A stretch of 45,774 bases of DNA from Paenibacillus oceani. Its GTDB lineage: Bacteria; Bacillota; Bacilli; Paenibacillales; NBRC-103111. The notes beneath the pieces were generated by a model, which was not told the origin of the DNA, did no database searches, and was given only the letters and a program-made list of their open reading frames with translations. The translations under genes were made by a program, and so were the position numbers. The stretch covers positions 1-45,774 of the forward strand of contig NZ_JACXJA010000012.1 of NCBI RefSeq assembly GCF_014705615.1, in the 5' to 3' direction. This document shows, in pieces, positions 1 through 7,837 of the stretch (position 1 is the first letter of the stretch; every line of letters begins with the position of its first letter).

Positions 1-324
1 CGGACTGAACGGCTTGGTCACATAATCGTCGCCGCCATAGGATAACGCGCTGATTTTCACCTCGTCTTCCTCACGGCTGCTCAGAAACACGATCGGCGCA
101 TTCGTGTAGGTACGTGCGTTCATGCACCAATCCATACCGTTTTCATTAGCCAGCATGATATCCAGTACAATCAAATCCGGCTCGAAAGACTCAAGCAGCT
201 TCATGGCTTCTGTCCCGCTATGACTGTAGGAGGATAGGAAACCCTCCCGCTCGCAATACGCCTGAACAATCTCGCATATATGGGGGTCATCATCGATGAT
301 CATGATTTTGTGCGCGTCCACCAC
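1..324 (-). CDS. OmpR-family response regulator, receiver domain (partial, runs off the window)
   Basis: This is the N-terminal receiver domain of a two-component response regulator, cut by the window edge. It is nearly identical, base for base at an offset of 2,522, to the intact regulator at 2139-2846. The acidic cluster DDDP, the phospho-acceptor Asp (about residue 55, in VLDIML) and the conserved Lys of VTKPF are all present, so the visible part looks functional. The ATG that opens the longer frame in the intact copy is ATA here. The likely start is therefore the GTG at 322-324, preceded by a GGAAGG ribosome binding site. That start overlaps nothing and lies 4 bases past the stop of the upstream kinase fragment. 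The DNA-binding domain lies outside the window, so whether this copy is whole cannot be judged. Confidence 0.8.
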   Translation of the reverse strand, partial: MVDAHKIMIIDDDPHICEIVQAYCEREGFLSSYSHSGTEAMKLLESFEPDLIVLDIMLANENGMDWCMNARTYTNAPIVFLSSREEDEVKISALSYGGDDYVTKPFSP

Positions 325-328
325 GCCG

Positions 329-466
329 TCACCTTCCTCTATTTACAATACAAGGAAGCGATACATAGAAGATCGACCCCGTCTTGCCGTCGCTCTCCGC
401 TCGAACCGCCCCTCCATGCGCTTGTACGATTTCCCTGCAAATCGCCAGCCCGAGCCCGCTGCCCTG
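329..466 (-). pseudogene. Histidine kinase C-terminal remnant (duplicate of the kinase at 2851-4998)
   Basis: These bases match 2851-2988, the last 45 or so codons of the intact histidine kinase, with only a few substitutions. Only the G2-box end of the HATPase domain (GSGLGLAICREIV) and the tail remain. Homology stops abruptly at about base 466, where unrelated sequence begins. With no dimerisation domain or most of the ATP lid, it cannot be a kinase. It shows that the kinase/regulator pair was duplicated and that this copy lost almost all of its kinase by deletion. Synteny with the downstream regulator fragment is the same as in the intact copy. Confidence 0.9.
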
Positions 467-509
467 CACAGCTACCGCCTGAGTCGGTTTCACTACCAAC
501 TACATGGAC

Positions 510-550
510 AAACCCGCCTGAATAGATTTTTATCTACTCAAGCGGGTTTT
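510..550. terminator. Long hairpin terminator
   Basis: An inverted repeat of about 17 base pairs with two mismatches: outer arms AAACCCGC and GCGGGTTT, inner arms TAGAT and ATCTA, and a TTTT loop. It sits between the kinase remnant and the small minus-strand frames at 601-1299. It can end transcription in either direction, and the minus-strand genes on its right are the likely clients. Confidence 0.65.
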
Positions 551-600
551 GAACCATTATATCCTTTATTTGTAAATTGTTGTTCATTGCCTGTATCTAG

Positions 601-789
601 TTAACTAGTTAATAAAGCAAATTCACGACCCACCCGCTTGCCTGTGTCGGCATAGCCATTTGCATCAGTTGCAGTAACCTTCTTGCTGTCCGATGATTCC
701 GCCGTCCTTGCTTGTAAAGATGAATGATCCTTCTGCATTAATTTTTGCGCCGATGCTTGTATATCCCTCGCAGATTTCAAAAAATCCAC
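601..789 (-). pseudogene. Small hypothetical protein, probably a frameshifted remnant
   Basis: A 62-codon frame opening at a GTG (MDFLKSARDIQASAQK...) with no convincing ribosome binding site. Its frame stays open upstream to about 841 (reading PYEQYIKTAATG before the GTG). A neighbouring frame between 790 and 880 reads like its natural N-terminal extension (NYDDETIANLIDPLGA), so one base appears to have been lost or gained near 815. The segment with AESSDSKKVTATDANG faintly recalls the repeats of flagellar cap or hook-associated proteins, but that is not enough to name it. It follows the 143-residue gene on the same strand and probably belonged to the same transcript. Confidence 0.4.
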
Positions 790-867
790 AATCCCGGTCG
801 CTGCTGTCTTGATATATTGCTCATAAGGCTTGCTCCTAGTGGATCAATTAAATTTGCTATGGTTTCA

Positions 868-1299
868 TCATCGTAATTTACGGGGTGCGTATCCTTCTGA
901 CCTTAGTGAGGCATACTTGCTCGATCGCACGAACTCGCGATGGGCTTCCTGAATCGCGTTCGCGCGCATCAGCAGCTCCTCGGAACCACCATGCTTCAGT
1001 TGTCCGGCAATCTGCATCAGCTTGAACGTGTTGTAATAGTTCGCATCCGCTTTGCTACGGCTATGCTGCAATGCATCCTCATACGCTTGGCGTTCCATCG
1101 AGAGGCTTATTGCTTGATCATGTAGATGGGGATCATGTCGCTGCAAGTAGTCCATTTCGTCGGTGTGTAGCTTCTTGCCCAGCATGAGTATATTTCGAAT
1201 AGACGCCAAACGCGACTGATCCTTCGTCGCACGTGCGTCCTTGCATTGCTGCATCGCTTTGAAATAATCACTGACCGGCTGCACGGATTTTACATTCAC
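868..1299 (-). CDS. Hypothetical helical protein, 143 aa
   Basis: I do not recognise the family. The start is a GTG (MNVKSVQPVSDYF) placed 5-6 bases after a very strong GGGGGG ribosome binding site, so translation is well supported. The product is soluble, highly charged and almost entirely helical by eye, with many Lys, Arg, Gln and Glu residues, no signal peptide and no membrane segment. It ends APRKLR. The stop codon of the upstream remnant (1311) lies directly before the ribosome binding site, so the two were probably cotranscribed. The segment LMLGKKLHTDEMDYLQRHDP suggests a compact helix pair. It may be a cytoplasmic accessory protein, but no function can be assigned from sequence alone. 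Confidence 0.6.
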   Translation of the reverse strand: MNVKSVQPVSDYFKAMQQCKDARATKDQSRLASIRNILMLGKKLHTDEMDYLQRHDPHLHDQAISLSMERQAYEDALQHSRSKADANYYNTFKLMQIAGQLKHGGSEELLMRANAIQEAHREFVRSSKYASLRSEGYAPRKLR

Positions 1300-1310
1300 G
1301 CCATTCCCCC

Positions 1311-1483
1311 CTAATTACAAATGTCGTCACATGCAACGATGCCTTGGTCCAAGTATCTGGTTGTATATACCACTCCCATGACAGCTAGCTGTTCTTCGTC
1401 AAAAACCCAAAATAGTACTTCTAATTTATCATAGTAGATTGCTCTATATAGGAAACATAAAGAAATCTTTAAGTTCGCACTGA
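1311..1483 (-). pseudogene. C-terminal remnant of an unknown gene
   Basis: The last 55 or so codons of this frame read as natural protein (IYYDKLEVLFWVFDEEQLAV, then YTTRYLDQGIVACDD). The part beyond about 1484 is an unnatural reading of the junction with the SLH gene on the opposite strand. No start codon with a ribosome binding site is present, so the 5' end is missing. The TAG stop at 1311 abuts the ribosome binding site of the 143-residue gene, consistent with a former operon. Product unknown. Confidence 0.45.
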
Positions 1484-2065
1484 CACATTTTTGTTCTTTC
1501 CGCTGGCTTTGCTCATGCATTGGGCAAATCGTTTGTTGAACTGGCGGCGACGAAGGGACTTGTCGAAGGCGTTGGGGACGGACGGTTTGCACCCGACAAA
1601 ACCGTTACGAGAGCGGAGTTCACCGCCATGCTCGTCCGGGCGCTCGGACGCGGCCTATCGATCGGCAGTGCAGTGTCTTATGTCGATGTGAAGTCGGGAG
1701 CGTGGTACTACGAGGAGGTAGCGACAGCAAGGGAGCTTGGACTGCTGGACTTCGTAAGCGGTACAAGCTTCAATCCAGAACAACCTCTGACCCGTGAAGA
1801 AATGGCAAATATGCTGGCGGCGGTCGTAAAACTTGAGGAGCTGCCGCTTACCAAGGATTTTGTAAGCTTGGATGGCTACAAGGACATCGCCCAGGCGGAT
1901 TCCGCCTACTTGGAAGACGTTCGCCTGATGGTTAAGCTTCACATTATGACAGGCACGGGCGAGAACGAGGTCAGTCTGAAAGGTGAAACAACACGCGCGC
2001 AGGCCGCTGTTGTATGGATTCGGACGCTGCAAGTGTTTGATAGGATAGACGGATACAAGGAGTAA
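1484..2065 (+). pseudogene. C-terminal fragment of an S-layer homology (SLH) domain protein
   Basis: The frame encodes SLH repeats, which bind pyruvylated secondary cell-wall polymers and anchor proteins to the Gram-positive surface. Repeat 1 reads SFVELAATKGLVEG then FAPDKTVTRAEFTAML. Repeat 2 reads WYYEEVATARELGL then FNPEQPLTREEMANML. Repeat 3 reads AYLEDVRLMVKLHIMTG then TTRAQAAVVW. The first repeat should open with a HWAKS-type motif; CATTGGGCA is present but in another frame, so one base is missing at about 1525. There is no signal peptide or N-terminal domain, and the nearest start (TTG, 1520) lacks a ribosome binding site. This is the 3' end of a once larger surface protein, cut at the same point as the opposite-strand remnant. 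Confidence 0.8.
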
Positions 2066-2074
2066 TGATCAGAT

Positions 2075-2112
2075 CAAATCCCGCTTGAGTCCATTCAAGC
2101 GGGATTTTTTTA
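2075..2112. terminator. Bidirectional rho-independent terminator
   Basis: A perfect 13-bp stem (AAATCCCGCTTGA / TCAAGCGGGATTT) with a 6-base loop, followed by a run of T on the plus strand and of A on the left arm. It lies between the convergent SLH fragment and the response regulator, and its arms resemble the terminator at 510-550. Confidence 0.85.
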
Positions 2113-2138
2113 GCTTGGTGATTTCCCGAACCTTAACG

Positions 2139-2846
2139 CTAAGTTCGCGCTTGCAACGCAGTTCTAGCAACCAGCATATATCCGGCCCCTCGAATCGTAA
2201 TGATTCTCTCCGGATTGGCAGGGTCAGCCTCGATTTTTTTGCGCAAATTACTGATGTGTACGGCGACCGTTCTCGTATCCTCCAGACTCTCCGTTCCCCA
2301 GATGAGCTGAAACAACGCATCGCTACTAACGACACGATTCACGTTTTGTGCCATATAGGACAGTAGACTAAACTCTTTTTTCGATAAAAAGATGGGTTCA
2401 CTACCCGTGTTGACGGACTGTGCGTAGAAATCCAGCGTCAAACCCGGTAACTCCAGCAGTTGTTCCCTTCTGCCTGTCGACACTCTGCGAAGATGAGCCT
2501 TGATCTTGGCCATGAGGACTCCTGGACTGAACGGCTTGGTCACATAATCGTCGCCGCCATAGGATAATGCGCTGATCTTCACCTCGTCTTCCTCACGGCT
2601 GCTCAGAAACACGATCGGCGCATTCGTGTAGCTACGTGCGTTCATGCACCAATCAATGCCATTTTCATTAGCCAGCATGATATCCAGTACAATCAAATCC
2701 GGCTCGAAAGACTCAAGCAGCTTCATGGCTTCTGTCCCGCTATGACTGTAGGAGGATAGGAAACCCTCCCGCTCGCAATACGCCTGAACTATCTCACATA
2801 TATGAGGATCATCATCGACGATCATGATTTTGTGCGTGTCCACCAC
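2139..2846 (-). CDS. OmpR/PhoB-family response regulator
   Basis: A complete two-component response regulator of about 235 residues. The receiver domain has the acidic pocket (IMIVDDDP), phospho-acceptor Asp at about 55 (VLDIML) and the switch Lys (VTKPF). The C-terminal half is a winged helix (TRTVAVHISNLRKKIEADP, then RIITIRGAGYML), the signature of the OmpR/PhoB DNA-binding domain. I place the start at the GTG at 2844-2846, seven bases after AAGGAAGG, and not at the ATG at 2864, which lies inside that ribosome binding site. The start follows the kinase stop (2851) by four bases, so the pair is translationally linked. The target is probably a nearby transport or surface gene, but this is inference. 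Confidence 0.95.
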   Translation of the reverse strand: MVDTHKIMIVDDDPHICEIVQAYCEREGFLSSYSHSGTEAMKLLESFEPDLIVLDIMLANENGIDWCMNARSYTNAPIVFLSSREEDEVKISALSYGGDDYVTKPFSPGVLMAKIKAHLRRVSTGRREQLLELPGLTLDFYAQSVNTGSEPIFLSKKEFSLLSYMAQNVNRVVSSDALFQLIWGTESLEDTRTVAVHISNLRKKIEADPANPERIITIRGAGYMLVARTALQART

Positions 2847-2850
2847 ACCG

Positions 2851-4998
2851 TCACCTTCCTTCATTTACAATACAAGGAAGCGATACATAGAAGATCGACC
2901 CCGTCTTGCCGTCGCTCTCCGCTCGAACCGTCCCTCCATGCGCTTGTACGATTTCCCTGCAAATCGCCAGCCCGAGCCCGCTGCCCTCGATCCCCGTCTT
3001 CGCGTCCGGCCGATCATACCTGTAATTGCGATTGAAGATTTGCTCGAGCTGATCCGGAGGAATACCCGTGCCAGAATCTTGTACGGTAATGATCGCATAG
3101 CGGGCAGGATTCGCCTCGTCCACAGCTAGCGCAATACGCACCACCCCGCCTCTGGAGGTGAACTTCATCGCGTTTGACACGAGATTGAACAACGCCTGCT
3201 CTAATCTTTGCGCATCCATCTCGACAACAGGCAAGTTCGATCGTTGATCTTCCCCATCTCCGATATCCAGTATGAAATCCAGCCCCGCGTCACGCACAAC
3301 CAGCTCATATTGTTCAAAAAAAACACCCAAGAAGTGAACCACATGAACCGGCTCCATTCGGTACGAGACTTGTCCCGTCTCCAAATGCGACAAGAAGGAC
3401 AGCTCCTCGATCATGCGGTTAATCCTTATCGTATTATCCCGGATATACTTCAGGTACTGTTCATTACGTTCCGGCTTGACCCTGTCCTGCACAGCTTCTA
3501 CATAACCAAGCATGCTGGTCAGCGGCGTACGCAGATCATGCGTAATATAGGCAAGAAGCTTTTTTCTCCCATGCTCGGAGTGAAGCAACCGGTCATACGA
3601 AGTGCGGAGATCATCATGAGCTGCGGATAAGGCCTGTGTGCGTTCCTGCACGGTCCGTTCCAAATTCATATTCATTTCGGTCAGCTTGTTGTTAGCATCT
3701 TGCAGCTCACGTGATATCCTCTCTTCGTTCGATGCCGCTCTCGTAAATCTGGAAGAAAGCAGCATCATCTGTGCAATCGTAAACACCAACAGACCAAGCG
3801 GAGATGTATTTCCGATTCGTGACCATTCGTTGTAATATAAAAAATCGTTGATGACCGTCACTAAAGCAACCACCGACACCAGCAGGAAGATCAGCGCTCC
3901 CTCCATACGCCGAACAGCCGCTTGGACCAGCCCAACCATCAGATACATCATATGGAGAACAACGACCACACCGATTATCGGTAATAATTTGGTATATATA
4001 AGCGCAGGAGCCACCGCAACTACTAGACAGAGTGCGCCGGTTGCGATCCGGGTGCCCAGGCGAAACCATCGCGACACATAATTTGGAAAGATGCATTCCG
4101 AGTACATCGTGATGATGTATCCACTGCTGCATAGAATCAGGTACTCGATCTTGAACTGCAATTCCCACGGAAAAGTCGGCCACCATTGTGTGAGCAATAG
4201 CTCGCCGACCAGCAAGGATCGGATACCAAGCGACATGGTGAACAGACCAAAATACAATGGAGCCCTGTCTTTGCGTCGCAGGACGAACAACAGCAGGTGA
4301 TACAGGCCAATCACCAGCAGGCTTGCGGTGATGAACATTTCAGCGGCGATTCTCAGATTTGTCCGGACCGTTAACACATCACTGCCGCCCAACTCGATAT
4401 ACTTGGTGATGCCGCCTCGCTTATGATGGAAGTTGGCTACTTGCATAACCAGCTCCACTCTGTCATTCTCGGGCTGGAAGAACACCAGCTTCGTTGACAA
4501 TTGCGGCGTCACGCTGCTCTTGTCCTGACCAACCGCACCAACTTCTGCCAGAAGTTCACCATTCACCCATAATTTATACGCATGAAAGATGCTAGGCAGC
4601 CGCAGAGCAAGCCGCTCATTTCGATCCTGCTCGCTAAGCTCGATAACCACCCGAAAGGTTGCAAAGCCTGTACCGTCCAGCTGCTGACCATCTAGCCGAT
4701 AGCCTAGCCAAGAGCCCGGGATGCTGATCCAGCGGTCATGATTTCCGTCCCTTGCGAAGCGATTCTGTATGTCCTCAGGCGACAGCAGTTCTTGCCAGTA
4801 GAACGCCCACTCCCCTTTTATCTTTAGCGGATTCTCACTGACATGAACTTGCGTTACATCCAGAATGCCTTCTTCACTTTGGAACTTAGGGGAATCCGGT
4901 ACAGAGATGACGGCATAGCTTACAGCCAAACCAAGAACAACGGCAGCAGCTATATGAAGCAAGATCGTACGAGAACCGAATCGGAGAATACCCCTCAT
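2851..4998 (-). CDS. Sensor histidine kinase with 7TMR-DISM-type sensor region
   Basis: A 715-residue membrane kinase. After an N-terminal membrane segment (about residues 12-32) comes an extracytoplasmic domain of about 170 residues with a jelly-roll look (RWISIPGSW, then FATFRVVIEL and KLWVNGELLAEVG), as in 7TMR-DISM receptors that bind carbohydrate-like ligands. A block of about seven hydrophobic helices follows (about residues 210-410), then a coiled coil. The HisKA motif ITHDLRTPLTS has the phospho-acceptor at about His487. The HATPase domain shows the N box (LVSNAMK), G1 (DSGTGIP) and G2 (GSGLGLAIC). It precedes its response regulator by four bases. Neighbouring binding-protein genes suggest that it responds to an extracellular nutrient or envelope ligand; this is inference. 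Confidence 0.92.
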   Translation of the reverse strand: MRGILRFGSRTILLHIAAAVVLGLAVSYAVISVPDSPKFQSEEGILDVTQVHVSENPLKIKGEWAFYWQELLSPEDIQNRFARDGNHDRWISIPGSWLGYRLDGQQLDGTGFATFRVVIELSEQDRNERLALRLPSIFHAYKLWVNGELLAEVGAVGQDKSSVTPQLSTKLVFFQPENDRVELVMQVANFHHKRGGITKYIELGGSDVLTVRTNLRIAAEMFITASLLVIGLYHLLLFVLRRKDRAPLYFGLFTMSLGIRSLLVGELLLTQWWPTFPWELQFKIEYLILCSSGYIITMYSECIFPNYVSRWFRLGTRIATGALCLVVAVAPALIYTKLLPIIGVVVVLHMMYLMVGLVQAAVRRMEGALIFLLVSVVALVTVINDFLYYNEWSRIGNTSPLGLLVFTIAQMMLLSSRFTRAASNEERISRELQDANNKLTEMNMNLERTVQERTQALSAAHDDLRTSYDRLLHSEHGRKKLLAYITHDLRTPLTSMLGYVEAVQDRVKPERNEQYLKYIRDNTIRINRMIEELSFLSHLETGQVSYRMEPVHVVHFLGVFFEQYELVVRDAGLDFILDIGDGEDQRSNLPVVEMDAQRLEQALFNLVSNAMKFTSRGGVVRIALAVDEANPARYAIITVQDSGTGIPPDQLEQIFNRNYRYDRPDAKTGIEGSGLGLAICREIVQAHGGTVRAESDGKTGSIFYVSLPCIVNEGR

Positions 4999-5109
4999 TA
5001 GAAACCCAACCCCAATCTACAAGAGCGCAATAAGAAAGTTAATTATCTAAATCATATCATCATTAAAGGAAAATGTGCCCTACAATTATCTACGAGGCGG
5101 TGAACACAT

Positions 5110-5406
5110 ACACTGGTAAACGCCTCAGGCAAAGCCAAAAAATCAAACAGCGGGTCTCTCTTTACACTCGGCCCAGGACTCGCAATTCGGTAAAACAGAC
5201 CGACATCGTGTCCGGCGATTTCCGGAGCATATTCCTGCCGTGCAGGAAGCATTCCGTTCCGTATACCCGATTCGGTACGGGCAAGTTCATCGCTGTTCAA
5301 GTATTGGATAACACGCCAGGCGTTGTCCTTATGGTCGGCTTTCGCGGAAATGGCAAAGATCTCATTGGAACTAAACAGGTTCGCCGTGGCTTCTTCAGAT
5401 GGATTA
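5110..5406 (-). pseudogene. Remnant of an extracellular solute-binding protein
   Basis: About 99 codons closely matching the C-terminal part of the intact binding protein at 9840-11174 (NPSEEATANLFSSNEIFAIS, then RDPLFDFLALPEAFT). Homology begins and ends sharply, at TACTGGTAAACG-like sequence near 5110 and GGATGG near 5406. There is no signal peptide, start or C-terminus. It sits just upstream of the intact histidine kinase on the same strand. This indicates that the ancestral order was binding protein, kinase, regulator. Confidence 0.9.
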
Positions 5407-5626
5407 ATGAAAAACTGAAAAGCGTCAATATGATCATTGACCTCCCTCAGATGCAGATGTATCCGGCAAACTCCAAATAGCACCTAAAGGGGACATGCGC
5501 ATCGCACGTCCCCAATTCGTCCCCAAACACCTTTTCTACTCACTCAAACCCCGTATACGCTAGCCTTCCGATGTTGGAAGGGAACCCTTGTTAGTAAAAA
5601 TATCCTTTTAAAAAAATTATATTAAA
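5407..5626. other. Intergenic scar left of the IS element
   Basis: No convincing gene. It holds a GGGGAC...GTCCCC hairpin and AT-rich sequence leading into the left target-site copy (TTAAA, 5622-5626). Confidence 0.5.
5489..5513. repeat. GGGGAC/GTCCCC palindrome
   Basis: Arms GGGGAC-A-TGCG and CGCA-C-GTCCCC around a CAT loop: 10 paired bases and one mismatch. Similar GGGGAC/GTCCCC motifs occur at 14431-14472, 17587-17606 and 18315-18326. Such palindromes resemble REP-type repeats mobilised by RAYT transposases; no such transposase is in the window. Confidence 0.5.
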
Positions 5627-7209
5627 CCTGAATTTCGAAAGTAGAACTCTATGAAAACGTAAAAAGTGCCCCAAATCTTTGGTAGAATGGTGTTTACCAG
5701 AACACATCACCCAAAGAGAGGAGCACCTTGTAGGTGAAGTCTACCACATCCGTCAGCAAAATCAAGAGCGAATTTTCGTTGCAAAACGCCACAAGCTTCG
5801 GCGGCATTAAAATCTTTCTGGCCTATCTCGAAAAAATCAAACTCGTGCAAGCCATGCGCGGCCTCTCCGGGGGCAAAGCGCACAACGCGATCTTTCCCGT
5901 CCATCGCATTCTGATCTATCTCCTGGTCGGCTGGATGCTCGGCTGCCAGCGCATTTTTCATTTCCGTACGTTGCAGCACGACGCCCTGCTGCTTCGGTTT
6001 CTGGGCGGTCGCTGCCCGCATCACAGCTTGTTGTACAAGGAATTGGTTCGGCTCGGGCGGTCGTGTCCACAGCTTCCGACCGAACTGCGGCAGTTGAATC
6101 AGGAGATCATCCAGCCTTGCTTGCCGTGCGACCTCATTCTCGATCTGGATTCCACCGTGGAAACCGTATATGGCGATCAGGACGGCGCCGAAAAAGGAAC
6201 AAATCCACACAAGCCCGGGCGAAAGAGCTATCATCCGTTGCTGGCTTTTGAAGGACAAACCCGTTTGAATGTGAATGCCGTTCTCCGGTCCGGCAATACG
6301 CACTCCTCTACCAAGGCCGTCGACTTCCTGCAACAGACTTTTGCCCTGCTCGGCGACCGAAAGGTCAAGTACGCTCGATTTGACAAAGGCTTCGGCGGTG
6401 AAGACTTCTACAGCTTGTGGGAGAGCAAAGGCATCGGCTATGTCGGTAAACTGAAGTGGACACAGCGACTGGCCAAGGAAGTCCAGGCTTGCCGCTATTG
6501 GACGCGCTATGTCGACGAAGACTGGATCATCGAAGGCATCACCTTGATCTACAAAGCGACCTCCTGGAAAAAAGCGCGCCGAGTAGCGATAATCCGCAAG
6601 GCGCACGTATTCGAAGACGGTCAGGGCCGCATCGTGTTCGATACCGACTGGCAGTACGAAGCGATCGTGACGACCCTGGCCTGGGAGCCAATCGATTGTT
6701 GGCGGTTCTACAACCAACGCTGCTGCATGGAGAACTACATCAAGGAAGCCAAAAAAGGATTTTCCATCGATCGCATTGCCACCGGCGATTTTCAAGCGAA
6801 TGAATTGGATCTGCTCATCAAGCTGCTCGCTTACAATCTATTCGAACGCTTCAAACGCGATTGCTGTGAACCGGTGCATCAACGCTATACGATTGCCCGA
6901 TTCCGTCAGGAATTCTTTCATTGCGCGGCGATCCTCATTCGACACAGCCGTTCCGTGGTACTCAAGCTGATCCAAGACTTCGCCGGACGCTACGTCTGGA
7001 AGCGGATCGAAACCCGAGTGGCCCAGTTGGAATGAGTTCTTCCACAACTTAACATGGAAAAGTCTAAAGCCTCTTTCGTGGGGAGGGGGAAGAACTGCCT
7101 GTATTCAGCAGAAGGACTCCATTCCGCGGGGAAATCCCCTTCTTTTTACATCGTTTGAACTGGCTCTCTCTTTCACGAACCTTGATTCTATGGGCTTTCG
7201 AAATTCAGG
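5627..7209 (+). mobile_element. Complete insertion sequence, IS1380-like
   Basis: A 1,583-bp element bounded by perfect 15-bp terminal inverted repeats: CCTGAATTTCGAAAG at 5627-5641 and its reverse complement at 7195-7209. It is flanked on both sides by the 5-base direct repeat TTAAA (5622-5626 and 7210-7214), the expected target-site duplication. A single full-length DDE transposase fills it. The intact ends, duplication and open frame indicate a recent and possibly still active insertion, in contrast to the decayed sequence around it. Confidence 0.92.
5734..7035 (+). CDS. IS1380-family DDE transposase
   Basis: A 433-residue transposase. The first catalytic Asp lies in ILDLDSTVETVYG, followed by the family's typical GRKSYHPLLAFEGQTR block. 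A second Asp lies in YARFDKGFGG, and the Glu region in MENYIKEAKKGFSIDRI. The arrangement and length fit the IS1380 branch of the IS4 superfamily. Translation starts at a GTG about a dozen bases downstream of an AGAGAGGAG ribosome binding site; an upstream TTG is followed directly by a stop. The long opposite-strand frame over 5707-6795 is a shadow of this gene. No frameshift or internal stop is visible. Confidence 0.93.
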   Translation: MKSTTSVSKIKSEFSLQNATSFGGIKIFLAYLEKIKLVQAMRGLSGGKAHNAIFPVHRILIYLLVGWMLGCQRIFHFRTLQHDALLLRFLGGRCPHHSLLYKELVRLGRSCPQLPTELRQLNQEIIQPCLPCDLILDLDSTVETVYGDQDGAEKGTNPHKPGRKSYHPLLAFEGQTRLNVNAVLRSGNTHSSTKAVDFLQQTFALLGDRKVKYARFDKGFGGEDFYSLWESKGIGYVGKLKWTQRLAKEVQACRYWTRYVDEDWIIEGITLIYKATSWKKARRVAIIRKAHVFEDGQGRIVFDTDWQYEAIVTTLAWEPIDCWRFYNQRCCMENYIKEAKKGFSIDRIATGDFQANELDLLIKLLAYNLFERFKRDCCEPVHQRYTIARFRQEFFHCAAILIRHSRSVVLKLIQDFAGRYVWKRIETRVAQLE

Positions 7210-7307
7210 TTAAATTACTGTTGTACACTTAAACCACCAAAATATTGAATGAATATCCAATTCCGTAAAGGTTATCTTAGCCGATCAACCTCTAGGGATC
7301 GATTGAA

Positions 7308-7493
7308 GGATATGGCGGTCAGCCTACGGCGATCGAGAACGGACAGCTGGAGCCGTACGCCTACCTCCCGGCGATCCCGCAGCTAAAGCAGTACCAGCTC
7401 ATCCGCTTCGTTCAGCACGATCCCTCAAAGGCTCGGACGACTTGCCAGCGCAAGGTTGCAACGTCCACGACGGCTGCGCAGTCTGCTCGATAA
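7308..7493 (+). pseudogene. Unidentified coding remnant
   Basis: GC-rich sequence with codon-like texture, unlike the AT-rich flanks, reading GQPTAIENGQLEPYAYLPAI and then QYQLIRFVQHD before degenerating to an unnatural Thr/Arg-rich tail. There is no start codon or ribosome binding site. It looks like an internal slice of a larger gene left just right of the IS element. I do not recognise the family. Confidence 0.35.
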
Positions 7494-7582
7494 TAGCAAT
7501 TACCCAAATATCAGCAGATCGCAACGGTTGTTAGACAGAACGAACAAAACCATAATTTTATGTGTAATTGTGAATGCTTATT

Positions 7583-7747
7583 TCACTTACGTAAGTTTGA
7601 TATCTCGTCTTTGAGTAATTGAATCATTTCCTGCTGATTTTTAATCATTTCTTCCATTTTAGCTAAAGTACGTTTGTGAAAACGCAAAGCAGAAAATAAA
7701 AAGAAGATTAGTGGAGGATATAGGAAAAAAATAAAATAATCTAGCAT
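7583..7747 (-). CDS. Small membrane protein with coiled-coil tail, 54 aa
   Basis: An ATG with a perfectly spaced GGAGG (GGAGGCAATAATG) opens a 54-codon frame. The product has an N-terminal hydrophobic segment (YFIFFLYPPLIFFLFSA), a basic stop-transfer patch (RFHKR) and a Glu/Gln/Lys-rich helix with heptad-like spacing (KMEEMIKNQQEMIQLLKDE). This is a single-pass membrane micropeptide with a cytoplasmic coiled coil. Small phage- or bacteriocin-associated proteins often have this layout, but the family cannot be named. It is transcribed divergently from the secreted protein at 7838, and the two share a 90-bp promoter region. Confidence 0.7.
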   Translation of the reverse strand: MLDYFIFFLYPPLIFFLFSALRFHKRTLAKMEEMIKNQQEMIQLLKDEISNLRK

Positions 7748-7837
7748 TATTGCCTCCTTTTTCCTGAAAAGGTATTGACCATACTTGGATAGTAGTCTAT
7801 TGTTTAAGTGAAGTCAATAAAAAGGAGGAAATTGGTA

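Noticed and set aside
5707-6795. 362-codon minus-strand frame inside the IS element
   Set aside because: It is antisense to a clear DDE transposase; its length is due to codon bias of the transposase.
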